NCBI RefSeq assembly: GCF_036226925.1
Contig: NZ_CP109031.1
Location: 8,804,001-8,868,000 of the forward strand
Direction: 5' to 3'
Length of the DNA: 64,000 nt
Source of the DNA: Streptomyces sp. NBC_00659
Lineage (GTDB): Bacteria > Actinomycetota > Actinomycetes > Streptomycetales > Streptomycetaceae
In this document: positions 8,223-16,829 of the stretch, one piece after another
How positions within the stretch are numbered: the stretch's first letter is position 1
Layout: every line of letters starts with the position of its first letter
Translations under genes and position numbers: made by a program
Notes under the pieces: model-generated
Told to the model about the DNA's origin: nothing
What the model saw: only the letters and a program-made list of their open reading frames with translations
Database searches by the model: none

Positions 8223-9413
8223 ATGGACGGTGATCGCCGAGGGTGGAGCCAGTGTTTGCTCAGCGGGGCGGTGTTCGCCGTCTGCATGGCCGGCACCACG
8301 CTGCCGACCCCCCTCTACGGCCTCTACCAGGAGAAGTTCGGCTTCTCCGAGCTGACCGTCACCGTCGTGTACGCCGTGTACGCCTTCGGAGTCATGGGCG
8401 TGCTGCTGCTCGCGGGCAACGCCTCGGACACGGTGGGCCGGCGTCCGGTGCTCCTGTGGGGCCTCGGTTTCGCGGCGGCGAGCGCCGTCTGCTTCCTGAG
8501 CGCCACCGGTCTGGGCTGGCTGTACGTGGGGCGGCTGATGTCGGGCCTGTCCGCGGGCCTGTTCACCGGGGCCGCCACCGCCTACGTGATGGAGCTGGCA
8601 CCGCCGGGCGGCGCCGCCCGGGCCACCTTCGTCGCGACGGCCGCCAACATGGGCGGACTCGGCTGCGGTCCGCTGCTCGCGGGCCTTCTCGCGCAGTACG
8701 CCCCCTGGCCGCTGTACCTGCCGTTCGCCGTCCACCTCGCCCTGGTGGCACTCTCGGCCGCCGTGCTGCTGCGGCTTCCGGAGACCGTACGCGAACGCCG
8801 GCCACTGAGCACCGTACGACCGCAACGGCCGGGCCTGCCCCCACAGGTGCGGCCGGTGTTCGCGCCGCCCGCGATCGCCGCGTTCGTGGGGTTCGCCCTG
8901 TTCGGGGTGTTCACCTCCGTCAGCCCCGCGTTCCTCGCCGAGTCCCTGGACGTGACCAACCACGCGGTGAGCGGACTGATCGTCGCACTCGCCTTCTTCG
9001 CCTCGACCGCAGGTCAGCTCGCCGTCGGCCCGGTCGGAGCGCGACGGTCCCTGCCCCTGGGCTGCGCCGCGCTCCTCGGCGGCCTCGTACTCCTCGCGGG
9101 CGCGCTCCGATGGGACCTCCTGGTCCTGGTGGTCCTGAGCGCGATCGTCGGCGGCGGCGGCCAGGGTCTGGCGTTCCGCGGGGCCCTGACCACCGTCGCG
9201 CAGGCCTCTCCCGAGCATCAGCGCGCGGCGGTGATCTCCACCCTGTTCGTGGTCGCCTACGCGGGCATCTCGGTGCCGGTGATCGGGGTCGGCGTACTGG
9301 TGGGCCCGATCGGCCTGGAGGGCGCCGGGCTCGTCTTCATCGCCTGCATGGCGGTACTGGTCTCGGTCGCGGGCGTGTACCTGCTCAGGCGGCCGGTTTC
9401 GGTGGAGTCGTAG
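8223..9413 (+). CDS. MFS transporter
   Basis: 396-residue major facilitator with about 12 hydrophobic helices and little outside the membrane. The loop 2-3 motif appears as GNASDTVGRRPVLLWG and motif 5-like sequence PPGGAARATFVATAANMGG follows helix 5. It probably exports a small hydrophobic compound, but the substrate cannot be read. There is no Shine-Dalgarno; TACTGT (8210-8215) lies 7 nt before the ATG, so the mRNA is probably leaderless. Single gene, flanked by the GH2 terminator upstream and a convergent lipoprotein gene downstream. Confidence 0.88.
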   Translation: MDGDRRGWSQCLLSGAVFAVCMAGTTLPTPLYGLYQEKFGFSELTVTVVYAVYAFGVMGVLLLAGNASDTVGRRPVLLWGLGFAAASAVCFLSATGLGWLYVGRLMSGLSAGLFTGAATAYVMELAPPGGAARATFVATAANMGGLGCGPLLAGLLAQYAPWPLYLPFAVHLALVALSAAVLLRLPETVRERRPLSTVRPQRPGLPPQVRPVFAPPAIAAFVGFALFGVFTSVSPAFLAESLDVTNHAVSGLIVALAFFASTAGQLAVGPVGARRSLPLGCAALLGGLVLLAGALRWDLLVLVVLSAIVGGGGQGLAFRGALTTVAQASPEHQRAAVISTLFVVAYAGISVPVIGVGVLVGPIGLEGAGLVFIACMAVLVSVAGVYLLRRPVSVES

Positions 9414-9484
9414 GTTTTGACGTTCCGCCCCAGGCACGCCGGGTCCAGCGGCGGACCGATGGCCTGACGGCACCGATGCGTGAC

Positions 9485-9955
9485 TCACCCCTGGAGTTTC
9501 ATGCCCTTGGGCGAGGTGAGGCCCTTGTCGGGGTGGGCACGGAAGGTCGCTGTCCAGGCGATGGGCCCGCAGGATGTGCCGTTGGGGTGCTGGTCGGTCA
9601 GCCTGGCCCGCGTGCTGTCCTCGACGATCGTGTCACCGCTCTTCGTCGACGTCACGGTGAGTCGCACCGGCAGGGTGGACGCGCCGACGCCGTCGGGGAG
9701 TCGGACTGACAGCGAGAGAAACGGGTCGTCGGGACTGCCCGAACTCCGCTCGTCGCAGCGGCTGTTCACACACAGCCTGATCTTCGCCGCGTCCTGGCCG
9801 CCGAAGTCGGCGGGCCGCCACACGGCGGAGACCCCCGAGTCCGCGTCGGCCAGGGTGCACGGCGTGTCCCGGCCGAGAAGCGAGCATCCGGTGAGAGCCG
9901 CCGCCAGCAGCGGTATGAGAAGGGTGCGGCGCATGCCAGTGCCGTTTTGCGTCAT
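9485..9955 (-). CDS. Small lipoprotein of unknown function
   Basis: About 156-residue exported protein with a lipobox LTGC about 25 residues from the start and a Cys-rich mature part (PCTLADADSG, RLCVNSRCDE, TSCGPIAW). I chose the ATG at 9955 because GGAG stands 5 nt upstream; an in-frame ATG at 9934 and one at 9970 are alternatives. No domain is recognised. The ordered mix of four cysteines and beta-rich sequence suggests a small disulfide-stabilised extracellular domain. It is convergent with the MFS gene and lies just downstream of the zinc-ribbon gene. Confidence 0.7.
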   Translation of the reverse strand: MTQNGTGMRRTLLIPLLAAALTGCSLLGRDTPCTLADADSGVSAVWRPADFGGQDAAKIRLCVNSRCDERSSGSPDDPFLSLSVRLPDGVGASTLPVRLTVTSTKSGDTIVEDSTRARLTDQHPNGTSCGPIAWTATFRAHPDKGLTSPKGMKLQG

Positions 9956-9990
9956 TTCCGCTCCGACCAAGATCTGTTGGAGGACGGACT

Positions 9991-10593
9991 CTAGTACGGA
10001 CCCCCGCGGAAGAGCAGGCTGCCGTGGTGGCGCGGGCGGTCGCCGCGTTCGTGGGCCGCGTCGGAACGGTCCGCGGGGGCCGACCGGCCCGCCAGGACGC
10101 GGAGGGCCGCCAGGCCGGCCAGCACCTCGTCACGATGCCCGGCGGACTTCATCCAGGCCGGCAGCCGGGCGAACATCGCCCTCGTCGGTGAGGCGCGACG
10201 CTCGCGCAGCCGGGCGCCCACGAACGCGGCGAGGGCGTCGACGTGTTCCACGTCGTAGGCCCACAGAATGCGCCCGGCGCAGCGGGTCTGAAGCCAGAGC
10301 GGCCGCCGGAAGAAGGGGTCCTCCGTGCCGCCGGGCACCGCGCCGACCAGGGCGGTGTCCCGCTGCTCGGCCGACCAGTCGGCGACGGCGCCGCAGCCGG
10401 AGCACGTGAGGCGGCGGGGCCGGAAGAGCAGGTCGCTGAAGTACTTCTGCGACCCGATGCCGGGCAGCGGAACGACGAGCGCGCGGCCGCCGCACTTCGG
10501 GCAGACCACGAGGATCCTGCCGGTGAACCGGACGAGCCATGTCCCGTGATCGCGGTGACGGACCGGGTTGGGGCGCGCGGGCTCGGAGCTCAT
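9991..10593 (-). CDS. Zinc-ribbon protein of unknown function
   Basis: 200-residue cytoplasmic protein. A four-Cys zinc ribbon spans the N-terminal third: CPKCGG at residues 31-36 and CSGCG about 30 residues later. The remainder (PLWLQTRCAGRILWAYD, HVDALAAFVGARLRERR, MFARLPAWMKSAGHRDEV) is helical and matches nothing I can name. Start ATG 10593 gives MSSEPARPN; the reading frame is open far upstream but that part is antisense to the NB-ARC gene. Divergent from the NB-ARC/WD40 gene with 120 bp between them. Confidence 0.75.
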   Translation of the reverse strand: MSSEPARPNPVRHRDHGTWLVRFTGRILVVCPKCGGRALVVPLPGIGSQKYFSDLLFRPRRLTCSGCGAVADWSAEQRDTALVGAVPGGTEDPFFRRPLWLQTRCAGRILWAYDVEHVDALAAFVGARLRERRASPTRAMFARLPAWMKSAGHRDEVLAGLAALRVLAGRSAPADRSDAAHERGDRPRHHGSLLFRGGPY

Positions 10594-10713
10594 GACGCAC
10601 ACCCTGCCAGGCCCGTCCTGTCCCCGGCGACCGAGATACGAGGCGAGGCCACCGGCGGTCAAGTCGGGAGAAAAGGTCTCGGCGGCAGGCGCCGCGCTGG
10701 ATGATGCACGGTT

Positions 10714-13700
10714 ATGGGGACATGGGGGCGCTGGGGTGTGCGGGCCGCGATCACGCTGTGTGCGACGGGTGGCGTGTGGCTGCTGGTGGTGACCCTTCGG
10801 CACGGATCCGGTGCCGCGGACCCGGTGGCGAGCGTGTGGGGATCGGTCGCCGGACTGGCGTCCTTGGTGGTGTCCCTGCGTCCGGTGCCCGAGCCGCGCC
10901 CCGCCGTTGCCAGGCCGACGCCTCCGGTGATCCCGGAGGGATGGGTGGACCGGGACGAAGCCGATGAAGTCATCAGGGCCGTACTTCGAAACACCCGCGC
11001 GTGGCGGGACCGGGGGCCGGTCGGCATCACGGCCGGCCTGCACGGGGCCGGAGGATTCGGCAAGACCACCCTGGCCAAATACGTCGCGTCCCAGCGGTCG
11101 GTGCAGCGTCAATTCCCGGGTGGCGTTCACTGGATCACGATCGGGCGGGACGTTCGCGGCCCTGCGGCCGTCGCCGCGAAGGTCGCTGTGGAGACCCGTT
11201 TGATCACCGGCAACACCACCGAGACCGGTTCGGACCCCGAGCGCGCCGGAAGCCACCTCGGCGGCCTGCTCGAGCAGATGCCCCGCACCCTCCTGATCAT
11301 CGACGACGTGTGGGAGCGCGAACAGCTCACCCCGTTCCTCCGCGGAGCGGAGAAGTCCTGCGTTCGGCTGGTCACCACCCGCAGGCCCGACGTACTTCCG
11401 GCGACGCGAACCACCACCATCCATGTGGACCGCATGACCGAGCGGCAGGCCCACGCGCTGCTCACCCGGCGACTGACCGTCCCGCCCCGCCCCGATGCGG
11501 CGGAGGCGTTGGTGAAGGCGACAGGACGATGGGCGCTGTTACTGGGTATCGCCAACAAGTTCATCGCGGACCAGGTGGCCACCGGTGCCGATCCGACGGA
11601 GACGGCGGCAACGCTCCTGCACCGGCTGAGCGCCGGCGGTCCGGCTGTCCAGGACCCCGACGGCACACTCGACCTCAACGACCCGGATCGCCGCAACACC
11701 GCCGTACGGGCCAGCATCCAGGCGGCGACCACCCTTCTGCGGTCCGACGATGCCGAGCAGCGCTTCAACGAACTCGGCATCTTCGCCGAGGACGAAGCCG
11801 TGCCCATGGCCCTGGTGACGGCGCTCTGGCAGGCGACCGGCGCTCTGGACGAGACAGCCGCCCGCTCGCTGTGCAAACAGATGGCCGACCTGTCCCTGCT
11901 CGCCATCGACACGACGCTGCCCGGCGGGGCCGTCACGCTTCACGACGTGGTGCGCGACTACCTGCGCGCCGAGTTGGGCACCACCGGCCTGGCGGCCGCC
12001 GACACCGCCCTGCTCGATGCCACGGCGGCCACCCTGCCCCCGGCCGAGGACGGCGGCGTGGCATGGTGGCAGACCACCACCGGATACCTCCAGGACCACC
12101 TCATCGAGCACCTGCTCGATGCCCGGCGCACCACTCAGGCGATGGCTGTGGCGGGAGACTTCCGGTGGATGCGCGCCCGTCTGCATCAGCGCGGTCCCAC
12201 CGCCGCGTGGCGTGACCTCGACCGCGTCGGCGCCCCCACCGGCACTCTGGCCCGCCAACTGGCCAGTGCCGCCCACCTGCTCACCCCCACGACGCCACCG
12301 GACGCCCTCGACGCCATCCTGCTGAGCCGTGTCCCCGACGCACTCAACCGGCCGACCAGCCCTCGGCCCACAGATCCTCCCGCGCTCATCGACCGGTGGA
12401 TGCCACCCGACCTGCCCGACCCCGCCCTGCTGCGCCGGCTCACCGACGACGCCGGACCCGTGGCCGCGAGCCGGGACGGGGCGTGGCTGGCCACCCGACG
12501 CCACGAGACCGTCCGGATCTGGGATCCCACCGCAGGACACGCGCTTCGCACTCTCTCGGGGCACACGGCCTCGGTGACCTCGATGGTCGTCAGTCCGGAC
12601 GGCGCCTGGCTCGCGACCACCAGCTACGACGGAACCCTCCGGATCTGGGACCCGGCCGCAGGACGACAGCTTCACCGCCTCGTCGGCCACACCAACAGGG
12701 CGGACGATTTCATCTCGCTGGTGGTGGGGCCGGACGGCACCTGGTTCGCCACGTCCGGCAGTGAGGGGATCGTGCGGATCTGGGACCCGTTCGCCGGGAG
12801 CGTGCTGCGGACCCTGCGCGCCGGCACAGCCTCCGCCGGCATGCGGGTGGAGGCGAGTCCGGACGGCGCCTGGCTCGCCACCACGAGCGACGACAGGACC
12901 GTACTGATCTGGGACGTCGCCACCGGAAGCATGCTGCGTGCTCTCACGGCTCGCTGCATACGCGCGGTGACCTCGATGGCGGCGGGTCCGGACGGCGTCT
13001 GGCTCGCCACCGCGAGCGACGACGGGTACGCGCAGATCTGGGACGTTGCGACCGGACGCGTCCTGCACACCCTGCCCGTCGTCAACATTCGCTGGGTGGT
13101 GAAGGGTTCGGGGAGAACGTGGCTTGCCACGGTCGGTAACGACGACGCCCTGCGGGTCTGGGACGTGGCGACCGGACAGGAACGGCTCGCCCTCCCTTCC
13201 TCGGTCACTCACGGGGTGACCGAGGTGGAGGTGAGTCCGGACGCGTCGTGGCTCGCCACCACCGGCCACGACGGGGCCGTCCGGCTCTGGGACGTGGCGA
13301 CCGGAGAGGAACGGCTCGTCCTGAATGCCGAACTTGCCGTGGGAGTACCCCTGATGACAGTGGGCCCCGGCGGCGCCTGGCTCGCCACCACCACGTCCGA
13401 AGGGACCTTGCGGATCTGGGACACCACGCCCCGCCAGGCGCCCCAGAGGCCCAGCACCCGCGTCGGCCGGGTGACTTCGGTGGCGGTCGGTCCGAACGGC
13501 GCCTGGGTCGCGACCGCGAGCGACGAGGCTGTGCGGATCATGGACACCGGCACCGGCCGACGCATGCGGGCCCGCACCGGACACCCTCTTGTGGTGACCG
13601 AGATGGCGGACCGCGTGGCGGTGAGTCCGGACGGTACGTGGTTCACCACGGTCGGCTTCGGCGGAGGTGTGGGGATCTGGGACTGCGCCACAGGCGAAAA

Positions 13701-14325
13701 GCTGCGTACCATCGCCACCCACAGCGATGCGATCACCGCGGTGGCGATCAGTGCCGACGGAGCCTGGCTCGCCGGTGCGGGCAGCCGGGGGACCGTGGGG
13801 ATCTGGGACCCCGTCACCGGGGAACAGCTTCGTGCCTTCACCTGCCCCACGGGTTCGGTCACCGCGGTGGCGTTCAGTCCTGACGGCGCCTGGCTCGCCC
13901 GCGCGGACAGCCGGGGGGCCGTGGGGATCTGGGACCCTGCCACCGGGCAACAGCTTCGGGTCCTCGACGACCGTCCAGGCCACACGGTGGCGATCAGTCC
14001 CGACGGCGCCTGGCTCGCCGGTGCGGGCAGCCGGGGGGCCGTGGGGATCTGGGACCCTGCCACCGGACAGCGACTTCGTACCTTCGATGGCCATGAGGGT
14101 TCAGTGACCGCGGTGGCGATCAGCCCCGACGGTGCCTGGCTCGCCAGCGCGGACGACGAGGGGACGCTGCTCATCCGGAGCCCCATGACCGGCCGGGTGC
14201 TGACCATGATGCGCACCGACAGCGCCCTGCTCACCTGTGCCTGGGATCCCGATGGCAACGGGCTCATAGTCGGCGGGAACGCGGGGCTGTTCGCCTACAG
14301 ACTTCACCAGGGTGCCCTGAGGTGA
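10714..14325 (+). CDS. Membrane-anchored NB-ARC STAND NTPase with WD40 sensor
   Basis: 1203 residues. Two hydrophobic segments (about 11-28 and 36-54) anchor the N-terminus. An NB-ARC/STAND ATPase follows: Walker A GAGGFGKTT (about 111-119), Walker B TLLIIDDVW (about 192-200), and an MHD-like motif in the winged-helix part (VTLHDVVRDYL). From about residue 590 to the end are 14-15 WD40 blades with the recurring pattern SPDGAWLATxSxDGxxRIWD, enough for two seven-bladed propellers. STAND proteins oligomerise on ligand sensing; here the propellers would sense and the membrane segment would anchor or act as effector. Blades 11-13 are nearly identical in DNA. No good Shine-Dalgarno; it may be leaderless. 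A defence role is possible but unproven. Confidence 0.9.
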   Translation: MGTWGRWGVRAAITLCATGGVWLLVVTLRHGSGAADPVASVWGSVAGLASLVVSLRPVPEPRPAVARPTPPVIPEGWVDRDEADEVIRAVLRNTRAWRDRGPVGITAGLHGAGGFGKTTLAKYVASQRSVQRQFPGGVHWITIGRDVRGPAAVAAKVAVETRLITGNTTETGSDPERAGSHLGGLLEQMPRTLLIIDDVWEREQLTPFLRGAEKSCVRLVTTRRPDVLPATRTTTIHVDRMTERQAHALLTRRLTVPPRPDAAEALVKATGRWALLLGIANKFIADQVATGADPTETAATLLHRLSAGGPAVQDPDGTLDLNDPDRRNTAVRASIQAATTLLRSDDAEQRFNELGIFAEDEAVPMALVTALWQATGALDETAARSLCKQMADLSLLAIDTTLPGGAVTLHDVVRDYLRAELGTTGLAAADTALLDATAATLPPAEDGGVAWWQTTTGYLQDHLIEHLLDARRTTQAMAVAGDFRWMRARLHQRGPTAAWRDLDRVGAPTGTLARQLASAAHLLTPTTPPDALDAILLSRVPDALNRPTSPRPTDPPALIDRWMPPDLPDPALLRRLTDDAGPVAASRDGAWLATRRHETVRIWDPTAGHALRTLSGHTASVTSMVVSPDGAWLATTSYDGTLRIWDPAAGRQLHRLVGHTNRADDFISLVVGPDGTWFATSGSEGIVRIWDPFAGSVLRTLRAGTASAGMRVEASPDGAWLATTSDDRTVLIWDVATGSMLRALTARCIRAVTSMAAGPDGVWLATASDDGYAQIWDVATGRVLHTLPVVNIRWVVKGSGRTWLATVGNDDALRVWDVATGQERLALPSSVTHGVTEVEVSPDASWLATTGHDGAVRLWDVATGEERLVLNAELAVGVPLMTVGPGGAWLATTTSEGTLRIWDTTPRQAPQRPSTRVGRVTSVAVGPNGAWVATASDEAVRIMDTGTGRRMRARTGHPLVVTEMADRVAVSPDGTWFTTVGFGGGVGIWDCATGEKLRTIATHSDAITAVAISADGAWLAGAGSRGTVGIWDPVTGEQLRAFTCPTGSVTAVAFSPDGAWLARADSRGAVGIWDPATGQQLRVLDDRPGHTVAISPDGAWLAGAGSRGAVGIWDPATGQRLRTFDGHEGSVTAVAISPDGAWLASADDEGTLLIRSPMTGRVLTMMRTDSALLTCAWDPDGNGLIVGGNAGLFAYRLHQGALR
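13741..14160 (+). repeat. Near-identical WD40 blade repeats inside the NB-ARC gene
   Basis: Units starting near 13741, 13867, 13987 and 14113 repeat at 126, 120 and 126 bp. They share long identical stretches such as the coding for GAVGIWDPATGQ, far more alike than blades 1-9. This indicates recent intragenic duplication. Confidence 0.8.
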
Positions 14326-14524
14326 CCCCGAGCCAGGTCTTGTCGGGCGGGGCGTCCACGACGTGTCGGAGATCTGGCCGGGTGGACGGACCGAGTACCG
14401 GTGGGTTCTCCCGTCTGCGGTGGTCATAGGGTGGGTTTTCCCCCGTCTCCGGTGTGCAGGAGCTCGTTGACGAGGTGTTCCGTGTCGGTCTCGGGCACAC
14501 CCGCCCGGTCAAGAGGAGTTCGCC

Positions 14525-14941
14525 GTGCCACCCCGGTTCGAGACCGCCCGCTTCCACGTCGAGTCGGGCCCCGATTCCCTCTTCGTACGCGTCCGCCACA
14601 TCCTGCGCGAGCCGGTACGGTTGACGGCCCGTGGAGGTCATGTCACCGAACGGATCCGCCAACGCGAGGCTCCCGTGGAGGAGTTGGTGTCCTTCGACCC
14701 GACGAGCTGGGAACTGGTCTCGGCCGAGGTGCGTACGGACACCGGCAAGTGGGTGAAGTCGACCTGGCGGGTACGGGCGGACGGGCGGGACTGGTGGGTC
14801 GTCGTCGGGTTGGGCAACGCGCTCGTCACGGTGATCGACGTGGACCCGTGGCGGCGAGGGAGGGGCCAGGACGTCGTTGTCGAGGGGCCCTTGTACGCCA
14901 AGGTCGACGCGGTCAATGCGGAGCTCATGCGAGGGGCCTGA
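14525..14941 (+). CDS. Hypothetical protein
   Basis: 138-residue soluble protein starting at GTG 14525 with AGAGGAG 6 nt upstream. It has no signal peptide or membrane segment. Recognisable stretches are RVRHILREPVRLTARGGHVT, WRVRADGRDWWVVVGLGNA and VTVIDVDPWRRGRG, which suggest a small beta-rich domain, but I do not recognise a family. It lies 199 bp after the NB-ARC gene on the same strand, so it could be part of the same locus or independent. Confidence 0.65.
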   Translation: MPPRFETARFHVESGPDSLFVRVRHILREPVRLTARGGHVTERIRQREAPVEELVSFDPTSWELVSAEVRTDTGKWVKSTWRVRADGRDWWVVVGLGNALVTVIDVDPWRRGRGQDVVVEGPLYAKVDAVNAELMRGA

Positions 14942-15040
14942 AAGCTGGACCGGAGCCGGTACCGACGGTCCGGCCTCGAGCCGTGAACGTCCACGTGGCG
15001 CGGGCAAGTTGCAGATTTCACGGGTGCGCGGGCAACTGAT

Positions 15041-15046
15041 TATGAT
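15041..15046 (+). promoter_or_regulatory. -10 element of a leaderless gene
   Basis: TATGAT, a near-perfect -10 hexamer, ends 7 nt before the ATG at 15054, placing transcription start at or next to the start codon. No convincing -35 at 17-18 bp spacing. Confidence 0.6.
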
Positions 15047-15053
15047 CTTGGCC

Positions 15054-15350
15054 ATGTCTGTGCAGAACTCGAACTCCGACAGAGCCCTTTCGCGCAAGCA
15101 GCGCCTCCAAGAGAAGCAGCGCCGTCAACTGGCGGTGGTCGACACCGTCGACAAGGCCGAGGCCAAGGTCCGCAAGGCCGAGGTCGAGGTGGCCATGGCG
15201 GTCACCGAGGCGGTGCAGGTGTTCGGCGGCATGCAGGAGGCGTCGGAGGGGCTCGACATGCCGATCCAGACGGTCCAGCGCTTCCTCGGCATTGCGCAGG
15301 ACGAGGCGGCCGCCAGCAGCAACGTCGTCGAGTCCGTCGTTGGATCCTGA
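15054..15350 (+). CDS. Small basic helical protein of unknown function
   Basis: 98 residues. The N-terminal half is highly charged (RKQRLQEKQRRQ, DKAEAKVRKAEVEVA) and would form a long, coiled-coil-prone helix; the C-terminal half contains EGLDMPIQTVQRFLGI, which looks like a short helix-turn-helix or a helical hairpin. No family recognised. Start chosen at ATG 15054 because TATGAT lies 7 nt upstream and there is no Shine-Dalgarno, so it is probably translated from a leaderless message. Confidence 0.6.
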   Translation: MSVQNSNSDRALSRKQRLQEKQRRQLAVVDTVDKAEAKVRKAEVEVAMAVTEAVQVFGGMQEASEGLDMPIQTVQRFLGIAQDEAAASSNVVESVVGS

Positions 15351-15520
15351 GCACCCGGCGTTCGTAGCGGGCCCTCGCGGGAGAGCGTGGGCCCGGCTTC
15401 GGTGTGCGGCGGCCTGTGGAGGATTTCTTGGGTCCGGGCCGTACCCCCACCGGTCCCAACTGGGGTAGCGGCGTGCCGTTTGCACGTGGCGCGCGGGATG
15501 GCGCCGGGCGGAGACACTGA

Positions 15521-15559
15521 GCGTTTTCAACGTGGCCACCGATCGGGTGACGGAGGCGG
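15521..15559 (+). repeat. 39-bp imperfect repeat, copy 1
   Basis: Matches 32 of 39 bases with 16093-16131. In copy 2 the same bases encode the centre of a small membrane protein (VFRVATDGVT); here the matching frame reads VFNVATDRVTEAA and then stops, with no start codon or ribosome site, so it looks like a gene remnant. The rest of 15351-15620 shows nothing coding. Confidence 0.5.
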
Positions 15560-15620
15560 CATGAGTGAAGTGTTCGCCACTTGCTCCGACCTGCCCATAC
15601 TCAGCCTTGTGCAACACCTT

Positions 15621-16028
15621 TTAGGATGACCGGCGCCGACGGGCCCGCCGCTGCGAGGCGATGCTGTGACGCCGTGTCGCCCAGGGTGCCGCCGTGCCAG
15701 CGGCGAGCAGAGCAAGGGCCAGAATCCAGAACCCCGCTGATGTGCCTACGAAGAAGATGGCTACGCAGCCGACCAGCACACCAACTGGGAAGCCCAGCGT
15801 TGGACGCCAATCGACAGCGTAAAGATCCAGTTTGAACGGCACCACCAGCAGCCACGGCGGTACAAAGAAGGCTGTGAAGTACCAACCGCCACCGTCAGGT
15901 ACTCCGCAGGCTGTCCTGCCGTTTGACCGGTGCCAGTCGCAACCTAAGTCGACCAAGCCAGCCAGGCCCCATCCGACAGCCGCTAGCCCCACCGCGTTGA
16001 CCACGGCCCCCACCCATTTCCACTTCAC
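15621..16028 (-). CDS. Small integral membrane protein
   Basis: 135 residues with three or four hydrophobic segments (VGAVVNAVGLAAVGWGLAGL, FTAFFVPPWLLVVPF, FPVGVLVGCVAIFFVGTSAG, FWILALALLAAGTAA) and a strongly basic C-terminal tail (RRARRRRSS), so the C-terminus should be inside. Two cysteines flank the first extracellular loop. No family recognised. The gene is on the opposite strand to its neighbours and lies between the two copies of a 39-bp repeat. Confidence 0.62.
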   Translation of the reverse strand: MKWKWVGAVVNAVGLAAVGWGLAGLVDLGCDWHRSNGRTACGVPDGGGWYFTAFFVPPWLLVVPFKLDLYAVDWRPTLGFPVGVLVGCVAIFFVGTSAGFWILALALLAAGTAAPWATRRHSIASQRRARRRRSS

Positions 16029-16049
16029 ACTCGGATCATAGGAGCAGAC

Positions 16050-16163
16050 TTGGCGGCGTGGCTCTGGGTTGGAGTTGCCTTGGCATCAGTGGGCGTTTTC
16101 AGGGTGGCTACCGATGGAGTGACGGCGGCGAGAGCGCAACGCACGAGGCGCCCGCGCCGTTGA
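16050..16163 (+). CDS. Single-pass small membrane protein (TTG start)
   Basis: 37-residue ORF: TTG at 16050 with GGAG 5 nt upstream. One membrane helix (WLWVGVALASVGVF) is followed by a short basic tail (ARAQRTRRPRR), giving an N-out/C-in protein. It is divergent from the three-helix membrane protein, 21 bp apart. Too short for normal gene calling; supported by the ribosome site, the coherent transmembrane pattern and the related sequence at 15521-15559. Confidence 0.45.
   Translation: MAAWLWVGVALASVGVFRVATDGVTAARAQRTRRPRR
16093..16131 (+). repeat. 39-bp imperfect repeat, copy 2
   Basis: Second copy of the repeat at 15521-15559 (32/39 identical, direct orientation, 572 bp apart), inside the 37-residue membrane-protein ORF. 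Confidence 0.5.
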
Positions 16164-16294
16164 GGGAGATGTTCGAAGTCTCAACTCATCAGCACAGGTG
16201 CATCGTTGGTCTCCTGTCCTGCCGCACTCGACCTGGAGTCGCGCCGCGCGTGATTTGGCTGTCGGTCCTCGGCGGGGTGCCGTGTGCGTGCTCG

Positions 16295-16822
16295 TCACCC
16301 TCGATGAGATGGGCTTCCGCCGGCCTCCGGTGAGGCTGACACTCCCTCCCGGATTTCGTGCAACGCCTCGTCGAACATGGCGCGGGCGCGGGTGAACCAG
16401 TCCGCCAGCACGGCGATCTCATCCGGCCCGTAGTCACCGAAGAGGGACGCCAGGCGCTCGTAGACGGGGCCGTAGATCGCGAGAATGCGTTCTTGAGCGG
16501 TCTCCTCCATGACCACGTACACGCGGCGGCGGTCGCCCGGGTCCGTGGTGCGCCGGATGTATCCGGCCTTCTCCAGGCGGTTGAGCACTCCCGTGACCGC
16601 TCCCGTGGTCAGCCTGGCCCGTTCCGCGAGTTCCCCCGCGACCAGTGACTCGCCGGCCATGGACGCCTCCATGAGAAAGCCGAGGCAGGTGAGGTCCGTG
16701 ACGTTCAGACCCATCCGGCGGGCGATGTCCTGCTGTCCGAACTGGGCGGTGGCGATCATCCGGTCCATGGCGTAGAGAGCCTGGTCCACCGTGGCGGCCG
16801 GGCGCTCCTTGTGATCACTCAC
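16295..16822 (-). CDS. MarR-family transcriptional regulator
   Basis: 175 residues, a typical MarR length. The winged helix-turn-helix is clear: SLVAGELAERARLTTGAVTG then VLNRLEKAGYIRRTTDPGDR, the DxRxR wing motif appearing as DPGDRRRVYV. Flanking helices form the dimer. GTG start at 16822 with AGAGG just upstream. Divergent from the small membrane protein at 16919; the region between them carries two nested palindromes that are the likely autoregulatory operator. MarR proteins usually sense phenolics or oxidants; the ligand here is unknown. Confidence 0.9.
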   Translation of the reverse strand: MSDHKERPAATVDQALYAMDRMIATAQFGQQDIARRMGLNVTDLTCLGFLMEASMAGESLVAGELAERARLTTGAVTGVLNRLEKAGYIRRTTDPGDRRRVYVVMEETAQERILAIYGPVYERLASLFGDYGPDEIAVLADWFTRARAMFDEALHEIREGVSASPEAGGSPSHRG

Positions 16823-16829
16823 GAGTCCT

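Noticed and set aside
10594..11454. Long N-terminal extension of the zinc-ribbon protein
   Set aside because: The extension is antisense to the conserved ATPase domain of the NB-ARC gene and has the composition of a shadow frame.
15521..16131. Phage or element attachment sites (direct repeats)
   Set aside because: The copies are imperfect, enclose one small membrane gene and no integrase, and have a coding explanation.
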